Shown in pieces: positions 8,132 through 18,100 of a DNA stretch of 64,000 bases. The notes under the pieces were generated by a model. It made no database searches. It was not told the DNA's origin and saw only the letters and a list, made by a program, of their open reading frames with translations. The stretch covers positions 248,001 through 312,000 of the forward strand of contig NZ_RZGZ01000004.1 of assembly GCF_003990045.1 (NCBI RefSeq), read 5' to 3'. Source of the stretch: Labedella endophytica. Its GTDB lineage: Bacteria > Actinomycetota > Actinomycetes > Actinomycetales > Microbacteriaceae. Made by a program: the position numbers and the translations under genes. Positions within the stretch are counted from its first letter, which is position 1, and the number at the start of each line of letters is the position of its first letter.

Positions 8132-9733
8132 TCACCCTTCCGGGGCGGTCGGAGGGATGTCGAGGGGTGGGATCGAGGGGATGTCGAAGTCCGGGATGTC
8201 GATCGTCGGAGGTGGCGAGTTCAGGTCGTCGAAGTAGTCCGGCGGGATGGTGGCGGGGGCCGGGTCCGAGTCGTCACCGATGGTCGGGGCGGGTTGGCCG
8301 GAGGCCCACGACGCCGTCGCGACGGTGAGGAAGGCGACGCCGCACAGCAGCATGATCGTGAGCAGGATGCCCGGGACGACGAGGCGGAACGCGCGCCAGG
8401 CGGTGGCGGCCTGGTTGCCGGGGACTCGCGTCCAGAAGGACGCCTCGACGAGGCATACGAGCCCGACGATGCCGGCGATCACGCCGAGGGCCGCGCGCGC
8501 CGTGCTCGACTCGTCCGGTGCATCGGGCGGGATGAGGCCGACGATGCAGAAGGGGATGAGCAGGAGCGGCGTCGTCGTGGCGCGGGCCCAGCGGTTGCGC
8601 GACAGGGCGAGCGTGTACCGGCCGAGCGGCTTCGGCGCGCCCTGATCGAGGCCCGGTGCCGCCGGTCCACCCTCGCTCAGGAGATCGTGTTCCGCGTCCG
8701 CCGAGGTCGCCACCGCGCGTTCTCGGGAGAACGTGGCGATGCGCGTCACGACCCAACCGAACGTCGCGACCACGAGGGCCCAGGCCGCCGGGGCGAGACC
8801 TGTGGCGAGGAGGACGCCCCCGAACACGCCGAAGATCGCGGCGGTGCGTCCGCCCCAGCGCGTCGCCACCCGCCAGGGCGCCTTCGAGTCGAGTTCGGCG
8901 CGATACCCGGGCGGAAGCGCCTGATAGCTCTTGTACTGGGTGGCCCACACCGAGAACGACGCGGCGGCCACGCCGACCATCCATCCGATGCGGTAGTCCG
9001 TCACGAGCGCCGTGCCGAGGGCTGCGAGGGCCGGGCCGAGCCACAGCATCACGAGCATCGCGCGGCGGCGGGTCGTCACGAGGGATTCGAAACGCATGCG
9101 CAGCGCGAGGTCGGCCGGCGAGGTCGCGAGGAGTCCGCTCACGATGTCGATCGACTCGTCGGGATCCCGGGCCAGCTCGGACTTCAGGGTGAGTAGCTGC
9201 GTGTTCGTCGGATCCTGGGCGAGACCGTCGTCGACGAGGCGCCGCGCCTCGGCCGGTCGCCCGGTGAACACCTCGATCTTCGCGGCGAGGACCGTGTACC
9301 AGGGGTCACCGCCGCCGAGCGCGAGCGACTGCCGCACGATCGCACGCGTGCGCTCCTTGCCGGCCGTGGACTTGTCGACCGACGCGTGGAGCGCGAGGTA
9401 CATGAGCGCCGTCGGCTGTTCCGGCTGGTAGTGGAGCACCACGTCGAGGTGTTGTTTCATGAGGGGCCGGTCGCCCACCTGGTAGGCGGCCCACGCGATC
9501 ATGAGGCGGGCCTGGAGCGAGTTGGGGTTCGCCTCGAGGGCCGCGGTCGCGGTCGTGACGACCTCCGGCCACCGTCGGCGGGCCTCCGAGACCTTCGCCA
9601 ACGAGAGCAGGAGCGCGCCATCGTCCGGGCGCTGGGCGAGTTCGGTGCGCAAGAGCGTCTCGGCGCGATCGACCTGCCCGACGGAGAGGAAGGATTCGGC
9701 GCGATAGACGACGCCCTGGACGTGCTCGGACAC
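8132..9733 (-). CDS. TPR-repeat membrane protein with proline/aspartate-rich tail
   Basis: 533 residues. The first 190 or so are helical tetratricopeptide-like repeats (for example AETLLRTELAQRPDDGALLL and PAEARRLVDDGLAQDPTN). After these come about six hydrophobic segments in two groups (roughly 210-270 and 290-335, then 380-480), and a C-terminal tail of about 55 residues rich in Pro, Asp and Ile with repeated short motifs (IDIPDFDIPSIPPLDIPP). It starts with GTG only 3 nt after the AAA+ gene stops, so the two are co-transcribed and probably act together, the TPR part offering a docking surface for the ATPase. The function is unknown. Confidence 0.8.
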   Translation of the reverse strand: MSEHVQGVVYRAESFLSVGQVDRAETLLRTELAQRPDDGALLLSLAKVSEARRRWPEVVTTATAALEANPNSLQARLMIAWAAYQVGDRPLMKQHLDVVLHYQPEQPTALMYLALHASVDKSTAGKERTRAIVRQSLALGGGDPWYTVLAAKIEVFTGRPAEARRLVDDGLAQDPTNTQLLTLKSELARDPDESIDIVSGLLATSPADLALRMRFESLVTTRRRAMLVMLWLGPALAALGTALVTDYRIGWMVGVAAASFSVWATQYKSYQALPPGYRAELDSKAPWRVATRWGGRTAAIFGVFGGVLLATGLAPAAWALVVATFGWVVTRIATFSRERAVATSADAEHDLLSEGGPAAPGLDQGAPKPLGRYTLALSRNRWARATTTPLLLIPFCIVGLIPPDAPDESSTARAALGVIAGIVGLVCLVEASFWTRVPGNQAATAWRAFRLVVPGILLTIMLLCGVAFLTVATASWASGQPAPTIGDDSDPAPATIPPDYFDDLNSPPPTIDIPDFDIPSIPPLDIPPTAPEG

Positions 9734-9736
9734 GTC

Positions 9737-11122
9737 CTAGCGGATGCCGCGCGACTCGAGGAACTCGGCCAGGTCGTCGTAGCGGCCGTCGGTGTTCGCG
9801 AATGCGACGACGTTCTTCGCCCCCGACAGCCACGGCCCGGTGGACGGCCGGATCTCGCTCAGCACGTGGCGCAGCTCGTCCATGCCGATGGGCTGCACCT
9901 CACCCGACTGGATCGAACGGAGCATGGCCTGCTCAGCGGCGGAGGAAACGAGATGCTCGAGGTCGGCGCCCGAGAAGCCGTCCGTGCTGCGGATGAGCTC
10001 CCCGAGGTCGATGCCGGCGACGGGCCGACGGTCGAGGTGCATACGCAGGATGGCCTCGCGCGCGGGCGCGTCGGGCGGGAGAACGAGGAGCATGCGGTCG
10101 AAGCGGCCGGGGCGCATGAGCGCCGGGTCCACCTCCCACGGGCTGTTCGTCGCGGCGAGCACGAAGAGGCCGTCATTGTCCCCGACCATCGAATCGAGCT
10201 CCATGAGCAGCTGGTCGACCATCGCGCGCATGCCCGACCAGCCGGTGCCGATGCTCGAGCGCTTCGCTCCGATCGCGTCGATCTCGTCGAGGAAGAGCAC
10301 GGCGGGGGTCAGGCTGCGGGCGTGCTCGAAGAGCGCGCGCAGGTTCTTCTCCGTCTCGCCGAAGTGGGTGCCGAGGATGTCGGCGAGGCTCGCGGTGAGG
10401 AACCGGGCACCGAGCTCGCCGGCGATCGCGCGCGCCATGTACGTCTTGCCGCAGCCGGGAGGGCCGTAGAGGATGAGGCCGCCACGGAGGTTCTTGCCGA
10501 ACGCCTTCGCGAGCTCGGGGTGCTTCATGGGTTCGAGGAAGCTCTCGCGCAGGCGCCGCTTCACGTCCTCGAGACCGCCGACGTCGGCGAGCGTCACGGT
10601 GCTCTGGTACTCGTCGACGACAGGAGCTGCGGTGTCGCCGCCGGGGGTGATGGGCATCTCGTCGGTCGATTCGGGGTCGGGCGTGGACGCGACGTAGGGC
10701 GGCGGGACGGCGGATGCTCCGAGCTCGCTCTCCGCGCGGGTCCAGTCGAAGGAATCGTGATCGCGGGCCTCAGGGGCCTCGGCCGCCCTGCTGAACTCGT
10801 CGCGCGGTTCCTGGAGATTCGATGAGATGGCGTCGCTCGTGTCTGCGGAGGCGTCGCGGCGGTCGTCCTGGTCCTGCGCGGTGTCGTTCGCGTCGCGCGC
10901 ACTGCCAGCCGGCGGGGTGCGCATCGCGCCCGTGGCCTGCGTGAGGACGGACATCGCCTCGCCGTTCCCGGGCTCGCGGGCGAGGGCCGTCGCGGCCTGG
11001 GTGACGGCCTCGTCGAGTCGTCCTCGGTCGAGCAGGAGTCGGGCGACCTGCACGCGGAGCTCGACGTTCTCGGGGCTCGCCTCGAGAGCTGCGAACAGGC
11101 TGTCGAACAGGGCGTCGCTCAT
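9737..11122 (-). CDS. AAA+ ATPase with N-terminal TPR segment (Cdc48/FtsH-like ATPase module)
   Basis: 461 residues. Residues 1-60 form a TPR-like helical hairpin pair and residues 70-175 a polar acidic linker. The AAA core starts at LADVGGLEDVKRR; Walker A is GPPGCGKT (220-227), Walker B LFLDE (276-280), a sensor Asn lies in AATNSPWEV, and the arginine-finger region reads RPGRFDR. There is no zinc-protease domain as in FtsH and only one AAA module, unlike Cdc48. It overlaps the glycosyltransferase upstream (ATGA) and is 3 nt from the TPR membrane protein downstream. It probably remodels a partner protein at the membrane; the substrate is unknown. Confidence 0.9.
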   Translation of the reverse strand: MSDALFDSLFAALEASPENVELRVQVARLLLDRGRLDEAVTQAATALAREPGNGEAMSVLTQATGAMRTPPAGSARDANDTAQDQDDRRDASADTSDAISSNLQEPRDEFSRAAEAPEARDHDSFDWTRAESELGASAVPPPYVASTPDPESTDEMPITPGGDTAAPVVDEYQSTVTLADVGGLEDVKRRLRESFLEPMKHPELAKAFGKNLRGGLILYGPPGCGKTYMARAIAGELGARFLTASLADILGTHFGETEKNLRALFEHARSLTPAVLFLDEIDAIGAKRSSIGTGWSGMRAMVDQLLMELDSMVGDNDGLFVLAATNSPWEVDPALMRPGRFDRMLLVLPPDAPAREAILRMHLDRRPVAGIDLGELIRSTDGFSGADLEHLVSSAAEQAMLRSIQSGEVQPIGMDELRHVLSEIRPSTGPWLSGAKNVVAFANTDGRYDDLAEFLESRGIR

Positions 11123-12471
11123 GCGTTCAGCCTACCGACGCCCCGTGTCTCTTTTCCTTCCGGGAGGTGACGCGATTCGTCGCCGAGCGGGCCGCCGACG
11201 ACCGCGTGGCTCCGCCGCGCGCGCGTCACCCGACCATCGGCCGAGGCAGCATCGGTGAGCTCGCGGAGGTGGGCGGCGAGCCGGCCGGAGTCGAACTGAC
11301 GCTCGACGAGCGCACGGGCGCCGAGCGCGAGGGCCGCCGTGTCGACGGAGCCGTCGGTGAGGCGCATGATGGTGTCGGCGAGCGCCGCGATGTCGCCCGG
11401 TTCGCACAGGAGGCCCGTCTCGCCGTCGATGACGACCTCGGGAATCCCTGTGACGGAGGTCGAGACGCACGGGACGCCGACCGCCATCGCTTCGAGCAGC
11501 ACCGTCGGCAGCCCATCGACGTTGCCGTCCTCGCCCACGACGCACGGAACGACGAATGCGTCGGCGGAGCGGAGGAGGCGTGCCACCTCGTCCTGCGGAA
11601 TGGGGCCGAGGAGGTCGACGACGTCCTCGAGTCCCCGGGCGCGGACGCGTTCGGCGAGGGACTCGGCGCGTTCGCCGCCCCCGGCGAGCTCGAGGGTGAC
11701 GCGGACCCCGCGGTGCCGGAGCAGCGCTACGGCGTCGATGAGCACCTCGAAGCCCTTCTTCTCGACGAGCCGACCCACTGCGACGAGGCGCAGGGTCTCA
11801 CCGGGCGTCGTCGGCCGACGGAACGGGAAGCGATCGAGCTCGAGGCCGTTGTGCACGAGGTGAATGCGCTCGACCAGCTCGGGAAGGAGGCCCTCGAGGT
11901 ACCGCACGTTATAGGCGCTCACCGTCGCGACGTAGGAGGCACCCGCCACTTTGCCTCGCAGGTGCTCGGTCTGCACCGACTCGTGGAAGAGGTCCTTCGC
12001 GTGGGCGGTGAAGGAGTACGGGACACCGGTCAGGCGGCTCGCGAGGCGCGCGACCGTAGTCGCCGAGGTCGCGAAGTGGGCGTGCAGGTGGGTGATGCCA
12101 TCGACGATCACGCGCTGCGCCAACCACACGGCCTGCACGGCGTCGTCGACCTCGACCGCGAGGAGCTCGTCGAGCTCGCGTCCGATCGCCGAGGACAGCG
12201 ACGGGAGCCGAGCCGCCTCCCTGAGCACGTCCCAGAGTGCGGACGGCCGGGTCGTCTGCGGCGCGTAGTTCACCTCGGCGGCCACGCGGGCGAGCTCCGG
12301 GTGGAACCGCGGGTCGTCGGAGCGCTGCAGGGCGAAGATCGTGATGTCCTCGCCGGCGGCCTCCCGCGCGAGCAGTTCCGTGACGATGAACGTCTCCGAG
12401 AACCGCGGGTAGACCTTCACGACGTAGCCGATGCGCGCTTGCGTCGAGCGCTCGATGCTGTCAGACCGCAC
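11119..12471 (-). CDS. Glycosyltransferase family 4 (GT-B fold)
   Basis: About 450 residues from GTG 12471, which has AAGAAGGA about 7 nt upstream; GTG 12534 would add 21 residues without family likeness. The N-terminal domain carries KVYPRFSETFIVTELLARE and HLHAHFATSATTVARLA, typical of colanic-acid/exopolysaccharide-type GT4 enzymes. The C-terminal donor site has VGRLVEKKGFEVLIDA, the E-x7-E-like segment EDGNVDGLPTVLLEAMA and GVPCVSTSVTGIPEVV. It likely transfers a sugar from a nucleotide donor to a cell-envelope glycan or lipid. Its stop overlaps the AAA+ ATPase start, an odd partnership worth noting. Confidence 0.88.
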   Translation of the reverse strand: MRSDSIERSTQARIGYVVKVYPRFSETFIVTELLAREAAGEDITIFALQRSDDPRFHPELARVAAEVNYAPQTTRPSALWDVLREAARLPSLSSAIGRELDELLAVEVDDAVQAVWLAQRVIVDGITHLHAHFATSATTVARLASRLTGVPYSFTAHAKDLFHESVQTEHLRGKVAGASYVATVSAYNVRYLEGLLPELVERIHLVHNGLELDRFPFRRPTTPGETLRLVAVGRLVEKKGFEVLIDAVALLRHRGVRVTLELAGGGERAESLAERVRARGLEDVVDLLGPIPQDEVARLLRSADAFVVPCVVGEDGNVDGLPTVLLEAMAVGVPCVSTSVTGIPEVVIDGETGLLCEPGDIAALADTIMRLTDGSVDTAALALGARALVERQFDSGRLAAHLRELTDAASADGRVTRARRSHAVVGGPLGDESRHLPEGKETRGVGRLNA

Positions 12472-12550
12472 TGGGACGTCCTTCTTCTTCGCCTGAATCC
12501 CGTTCGAGCTTCTCCCGAGTTGGCTTCGCTCCACTCATCGTGGACCCTCT

Positions 12551-12621
12551 CCCGTCGAAGTGCGGACTTTTGCCCCCGAATCGGGCGTTCGGGGGGCGGA
12601 AGTCCGCACTTTCGCGACGGG
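12551..12621. repeat. Palindromic repeat family 1, copy 1
   Basis: Long imperfect inverted repeat. The left arm contains AAGTGCGGACTT, followed by GCCCCC, and the right arm is its near-exact complement with AAGTCCGCACTT. It lies just downstream of the gene ending at 12657. Related copies are at 36121 and 37644. Confidence 0.8.
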
Positions 12622-12656
12622 AAGGGGGGAGGGAGGAGGGAGGAGCGGGCCGGGCG

Positions 12657-13358
12657 TCAGGAGGAGGCGCGGGCGGCGGCGACCTCGCGGCCGCGCGGGG
12701 TGTCCGCGAAGCGGGCCATCATCGTGGCGATCGTCGCGGCGTCCTCGTTGGCCCCGAAGGCCTCGGCGTGCGGTTCGAGGCGGATGCTGTCTCGGAGTGA
12801 GCCGGCCGCGACGGGGTCGAAGCCGAGTCGATCGACGATGTCGTTCACGATCGCGACCGCCTCCGCGTCGTCCCCGGCCACGGCGATCGCCTTGCGACCG
12901 TCGGCTCCCGTGGGCTTCGGACCCTCATCGAGGTCGTGGTAGCCCATGTGGTTGAAGGCCTTCACGATGCGCGAGCCGGGCAGGAACGCCTGCACGCGCT
13001 CGCTCGTGGAGACCCGAGGGTCGGTGAGGTCGTCGCGGATGCCGTCGACCTCCCACCAGTAGTTCATGGCGTCGATGACGACCTTCCCGTCGAGCTCGGC
13101 GACAGGAACGCTCGGCAGCTTGCCGAGGGGCAGCGCGAGCACGACCACGTCGGCGTCGCGCGCGGCTTCCGCGCTCCAGACGGCCTCGGATCCCGGCGCG
13201 AGCACGCCCACGATGAGGCGGATCTTGTCCGGCGTGCCGGACCCGGAGATGAGCACGCGATACCCGGCCTCGACCGCGAGGCGCGCGAGGATCGTGCCCA
13301 CCTTGCCGGCGCCGAGGATGCCGATCGTGCGGGGCTCGTCGGGTCGTTCCATGCTCAT
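12657..13358 (-). CDS. NADPH-dependent F420 reductase-like oxidoreductase
   Basis: 233 residues. An N-terminal Rossmann fold begins [18 protein letters not shown] (residues 10-27), matching F420H2:NADP+ oxidoreductase and related NAD(P)-binding proteins that pass hydride between NADPH and a flavin-like cofactor. [11 protein letters not shown] and the C-terminal helical part also fit. A GGAGGAG ribosome site precedes the ATG by about 7 nt. It diverges from a flavoprotein monooxygenase across a 24-bp palindrome, suggesting shared control. Whether it uses F420 or another cofactor cannot be told here. Confidence 0.8.
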   Translation of the reverse strand: MSMERPDEPRTIGILGAGKVGTILARLAVEAGYRVLISGSGTPDKIRLIVGVLAPGSEAVWSAEAARDADVVVLALPLGKLPSVPVAELDGKVVIDAMNYWWEVDGIRDDLTDPRVSTSERVQAFLPGSRIVKAFNHMGYHDLDEGPKPTGADGRKAIAVAGDDAEAVAIVNDIVDRLGFDPVAAGSLRDSIRLEPHAEAFGANEDAATIATMMARFADTPRGREVAAARASS

Positions 13359-13387
13359 GCGTGCTCCTCCTCCGGGACCATCGGTCC

Positions 13388-13411
13388 ATTTCCATGCGTA
13401 CGAATGGAAAT
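13388..13411. promoter_or_regulatory. Palindromic operator between divergent redox genes
   Basis: Inverted repeat with perfect 8-nt arms ATTTCCAT and ATGGAAAT around the centre GCGTACGA. It lies 30 nt from the F420-reductase-like start and 79 nt from the monooxygenase start. A closely similar site precedes the LLM oxidoreductase at 35765-35784. Confidence 0.65.
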
Positions 13412-13489
13412 AACACCGACGCGTGTCGAGTTCTTCCCAGTGTCGCCGACGTTCGTTCCCCTGGCGCAATCGCCCGCACGGGAGGCACC

Positions 13490-14593
13490 ATGGACCGCAT
13501 CGCGACCGTCGTCGTGATCGGCGCGGGACAGGCCGGGCTCTCCGCGGCGTTCCATCTCCGGCGCCGCGGATTCACCTCCGCACTGGAACCCGCGACACCC
13601 GATGCGCGCACGTTCGTGGTGCTCGACGCGAACCCCGCGCCCGGCGGCGCCTGGCAGCACCGCTGGGAGTCGCTGCGCATGGCCACGGTCAACGGGATCT
13701 TCGACCTGCCGGGCCTCCCGAAGCCACCCATCGATGACACGGATGCGTCGCGCGACGCCGTGCCGGCCTACTTCGCCGCCTACGAGAGGGAGTTCGGCTT
13801 CCCGATCCTGCGCCCCGTGAGTGTGGACGCGGTGCGCCGCGCGGATGACGATCCGGCCGGCGACCTGCTCGTGGAGACGGATCGCGAGGGGACGTGGCGC
13901 ACGCGCGCCGTGATCAATGCGACCGGCACGTGGACGAGTCCACGGCTGCCCGCGTACCCCGGCGCGGACACGTTCCGTGGCCGCCAGCTCCACACCCGCG
14001 ACTACGTCTCGGCCGACGAGTTTGACGGGCAGCGCGTCGCGATCGTGGGCGGCGGGATCTCCGCGGTGCAGCAGCTCGAGGAGATCTCGCGCGTCGCGCA
14101 GACCTTCTGGTTCACGCGGCGCGAGCCGGTGTTCCTGGAGGGCGACTTCCTGCCGGAGACGTCGGGTCGCGACACGATCGCGAAGGTCACGGCCGACGTC
14201 GAGGCGGGGCGCCTCGCGGGCAGCGTCGTCTCCTACACGGGGCTCATCTGGACGGACTACGCCCTCGCCGCCCGGGACCGCGGGGCACTCGCGCGGCGCC
14301 CGATGTTCACGGCCATCGAACCCACGGGCGTGCGCGAGGCCGACGGCTCCTTCACCGAGGTGGACGCGATCCTCTGGGCCACCGGCTTCACCGCCGCGCT
14401 CGAGCACCTCGATCCGCTCGACCTGCGCGGACCCCTCGGCGGCATCCAGTTGGAGGGCACGCGCGTGGTCGCCGAACCGCGCGTGCACCTCATCGGCTTC
14501 GGGCCGTCCCAGTCCACGATCGGCGCCAACCGCGCCGGCCGCGAGGCGGTCGCGACGCTCGTGAAGACGGTGCTCGCAGCCGACACGGCGTGA
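13490..14593 (+). CDS. Flavin-containing monooxygenase-like FAD/NAD(P)-binding protein
   Basis: 367 residues. The FAD site [17 protein letters not shown] is at residues 9-25, a [10 protein letters not shown] segment follows, and a second nucleotide-binding motif [13 protein letters not shown] lies near residue 185. ATGF close to the C-terminal third ([14 protein letters not shown]) is typical of FMO/Baeyer-Villiger and related flavoproteins. GGAGG lies 5 nt before the ATG. The gene is divergent from the F420-reductase-like gene, so the pair may form a small redox or detoxification unit under one operator. The substrate is unknown. Confidence 0.83.
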   Translation: MDRIATVVVIGAGQAGLSAAFHLRRRGFTSALEPATPDARTFVVLDANPAPGGAWQHRWESLRMATVNGIFDLPGLPKPPIDDTDASRDAVPAYFAAYEREFGFPILRPVSVDAVRRADDDPAGDLLVETDREGTWRTRAVINATGTWTSPRLPAYPGADTFRGRQLHTRDYVSADEFDGQRVAIVGGGISAVQQLEEISRVAQTFWFTRREPVFLEGDFLPETSGRDTIAKVTADVEAGRLAGSVVSYTGLIWTDYALAARDRGALARRPMFTAIEPTGVREADGSFTEVDAILWATGFTAALEHLDPLDLRGPLGGIQLEGTRVVAEPRVHLIGFGPSQSTIGANRAGREAVATLVKTVLAADTA

Positions 14594-14621
14594 CCCGGGG
14601 GACGATCGATCGACTTCCGCG

Positions 14622-14981
14622 TCACTCCCGCCCGTTCAGGATGTCCAGCCAGTTCGTGGGGAGCCGCTCCGCGGGACCGGGCACCGTCTGATCGACGGGA
14701 TGGCTCTGCGGATCGGCGAGTCGCGGACCGGCCGCCATCGACTCGGTGCCGTAGTCCCAGAACCAGTCCTCGCCGGGCTCGAAGCTCTGCATGACCCGAT
14801 GCGCGGTGGATCGGTAGTGCGCCGTCGCGTGGCGATTCAGCGAGTCGTCGCAGCAGCCGACGTGGCCGCACGCGGCGCACCGGCGAAGGTGGAACCACCA
14901 CGAACCGGTCTCGTCGCACTCGACGCAGCCCGGTCCGCTCGGCGGCACGGCGGGGTCGATCCTGTTCGTATCGATCGTCAT
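14622..14981 (-). CDS. UBP-type zinc-finger protein
   Basis: 119 residues. A single ZnF-UBP domain fills most of the protein: C-x2-C (CVEC), then CAAC, GCCDDS and the histidine cluster NRHATAHY. In eukaryotes this fold binds the free C-terminal tail of ubiquitin, but small stand-alone versions are common in actinobacteria, where their ligand is not established. It converges on the monooxygenase with a 28-nt gap and diverges from the nuclease/helicase at 15141. Probably cytoplasmic. Confidence 0.85.
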   Translation of the reverse strand: MTIDTNRIDPAVPPSGPGCVECDETGSWWFHLRRCAACGHVGCCDDSLNRHATAHYRSTAHRVMQSFEPGEDWFWDYGTESMAAGPRLADPQSHPVDQTVPGPAERLPTNWLDILNGRE

Positions 14982-15127
14982 GAGACGACTGTGCCGCCTC
15001 GGGTACCGTCGCGTCCAGACCCCCGCGCCCGGTCGGGTGCGTTCTCGGCGTTCGTCGTCCACAGGGCGGTGTCGCGTGTGTCGTCCCCTGCGGCGCATCC
15101 CGGCCCGTGACCGTCGGTGGTCGCGGC

Positions 15128-15133
15128 TAGCCT
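15128..15133 (+). promoter_or_regulatory. Leaderless-type -10 element for the nuclease/helicase
   Basis: TAGCCT ends 7 nt before the ATG at 15141 and no ribosome site is visible, so transcription probably starts at or next to the start codon. Confidence 0.5.
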
Positions 15134-15140
15134 CATCAGC

Positions 15141-18100
15141 ATGTACCTCCTCGATGGCGTCACCCCGATCACGAGCGCGAGCGACCTCACGGCCGCCTCG
15201 AAGTGCGAGTTCGCGTTCCTCCGGTCGATCGACGCCAAGCTCGGCCGGGTCGAGGCCACGGTGGACGACGACCCGATGTACGCGCGCTCCTCGGCCCTCG
15301 GCGACGAGCACGAGCTGCGCGTGCTCGAGCAGTACCGTGCGGAGTTCGGCGATGCGGTCCGTGAATTCGAGCGGCCCGACGTGCGCGATCGCGCGGCCAT
15401 GGAGCAGGCGCATCGCGAAACGATGCAGGCGTTCCGCGACGGGGCTCCCCTCGTGTTCCAGGCCGTCTTCTTCGACGGCTCGTTCGTGGGCTTCGCCGAC
15501 TTCATCGTGCGCGTGCCCGCGACGGAGGACAAACCGGCCCGATACCGCGTGCAGGACACGAAGCTCGCGCGGTCGGCCAAGGTGCCGGCGCTGCTGCAGC
15601 TCGCCGCGTACGTCGAACAGCTCTCGAACGAAGGCATCCCGGTCGATGACGAGGTCGACGTGATCCTCGGCGACGGCACCGTGAGCACCCACCTCGTGGC
15701 CGACATCCTCCCCGTGTACCGTCGCCGCCGCAACCGGCTCGTGCGCATCGTGCAGGAGCGTCTCGACGACACCGAGCCCGTGCGCTGGGACGACCCGCGC
15801 TACACGATCGACGGACGCTGCGCCGATTGCGAGCGCGAGATCCAGGAACGCCGCGACGTGCTCCTCGTCGCGCGCGTACGCCTGACGCAGCGCGAGCGAC
15901 TGCGCGCGGCCCGCGTCACGACGATCGACGAACTGGCCGCGCGCACGGAGCCGGTCGAGGGCATCGCCACGGCCACTCTCGAGGGCCTGCGCGAGCAGGC
16001 GGAGCTGCAGCTGCAGGCACCGTCCGACGGCGGTGCACCTCCCGTGCGGCTCATCAGTACCGACCCGATCGCGCACCTGCCGGTGCCCGATCCGGGAGAC
16101 GTCTTCTTCGATTTCGAGGGGGACCCGCTCTACACCGAGGGCAGCCCCGGCCACCCCGTCGGCACCCGCTGGGGCCTCGACTACCTCTTCGGACTCGTCG
16201 ACGTCGACGAGAAGTTCACGGCCTGGTGGGCCCACGACTTCGCCGCGGAACGCGAGGCACTGCGCGGCTTCCTCGACTGGATCGCCGAGCGCCGCGCACG
16301 CTTCCCCGGGCTGCACATCTACCACTACGCCGCGTACGAGCGCACGCACCTCCTCGCACTCGCCGCCCGCCACGGCACGGGGGAAGAGGAAGTGGACCAG
16401 CTGCTCCGCGAGGGCGTACTCGTCGACCTCTACCCCGTGGTGCGCGCCGCCGTGCGGGTGGGCTCCCGCTCGTATTCGATCAAGAAGCTCGAGCCGCTCT
16501 ACATGGGGGAGGAGCACCGCGAGAGCGACGTGAAGGACGGCGCCGCCTCCATCGAGGCCTACGCGCACGCTCGGGAGCTCGCGGCATCGCCCGATCCGGC
16601 CGTCCGCGAGCGCGGCGCCGCCGAGCTCGCGGAGATCGGTGATTACAACCGCTACGACTGCGTGTCCACCGTGCGATTGCGCGACTACCTCCTCTCGCTC
16701 GCACGAGCGGTCGGTGTCGAGCCGGGTGCCCCCGTGGTCGAGGTCGGCGAGCTCGCCGTCGCCGAGCCGTCGCCGCTCCACGCCGAGCTCACGCGGCTCG
16801 CGGGCGATCCGCTCGACCCGGAACGCGATGCGGACCACGCGGCGCTCGCGCTCGCGGCCGCGGCCATCGACTACCACCGGCGCGAGCAGAAGGTCTTCTG
16901 GCAGGAGCACTTCACTCGCCTGTCCGCTCCCGTCGACGAGTGGGCCGACGTGCGCGACGTGTTCGTCGTGGACTCCGTCGAGGTCGTGCGCGACTGGTAC
17001 CGCGAGGGAAAGCAGCGTACGGACCGCCGTGTGCTCCGCCTCCACGGCACGCCCGCCCCCGGCAGCTCCCTCAAGGCGGGGAGTGAGCTCAACGCGCTCT
17101 ACGACGTGCCGGCGCCGTTCTCGAACCCGGGCGGCACGCCGGGTGCGCGGTCGTGGACGGGAATCCGCGTGCTCGAGAACGACGACGAGGGCACTCTCCT
17201 CATCGAGGAAGGGCTCCGCGGCGGTCGCGATCCATACGACGACGCCCCTGTGGCCCTCACGCCGGGGGCTCCGCCCCGCGCCGGTGCGCAGGCCACCGCG
17301 ATCGAGCACTGGGGCAACGCCATCCTCGATGCGTTCGCGGCAACCGCGAACGTGCTGCACCCGGGCATGGACCTCGCCTCCGCCTCCTGGCCAGCGGACC
17401 CCGTGGTCGACATCCTCCGCCGCCGTGCCCCGCGCACGGTCAGCGGATCGCCGCTGCGCCACTCGCTCGGCGACGACGGTGCGGCCCGCACGGTGCCCGA
17501 CATCGTCGCGAGCCTGCTCGATCTCGACCAGTCGTACGTCGCCGTCCAGGGTCCCCCCGGCACGGGGAAGACCTACGTGGCCACCCACGTCATCGCCGAT
17601 CTCGTGCGCGAACACGGGTGGGCCGTCGGCGTCGTCGCGCAGTCGCACGCCGCCGTGGAGCACCTCCTCACCGGACTCGTGAACAACGGGCTCAGCCCGC
17701 AGCTCGTGGCGAAGTCGCTCAGTGCTTCTTCAACCAGTGCGAGCGTCGGCCCCGACGAGGCCGAGCGCGCGTTCACCGTGCTCCCGAAGAGCGGCCACCT
17801 CGCCTACGCGGCGGAGCGCACCGCGGCGGGCACGGGGTACGTCATCGGCGGCACCGCGTGGGACTTCAGCAACACCGACCGCTTCGGCCGCCGCCAGCTC
17901 GACCTGCTCGTGGTGGAGGAGGCCGGGCAGTTCTCCCTCGCCCCCACGATCGCCGCGAGCGTCGCCGCCCGCAACCTCCTGCTCCTCGGCGATCCCCAGC
18001 AGCTGCCGCAGGTCACGCAGGGCATCCACCCGGAACCCATCGACACCTCGGCCCTCGGCTTCGTGGCCGACGGTGCCGACGTGCTCCCCGCCGAGATCGG

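Noticed and set aside
8132-12471. Secretion-system or gas-vesicle AAA+ operon
   Set aside because: No other subunits, and the ATPase has only a single generic AAA core with TPRs; the name would be a guess.
14622-17663. Minus-strand open frame of about 1000 codons opposite the nuclease/helicase gene
   Set aside because: Only its last 119 codons (14981-14622) are a real gene. The rest is the antisense of a gene with clear domains and has the His/Arg/Val-rich composition typical of antisense frames in GC-rich DNA.
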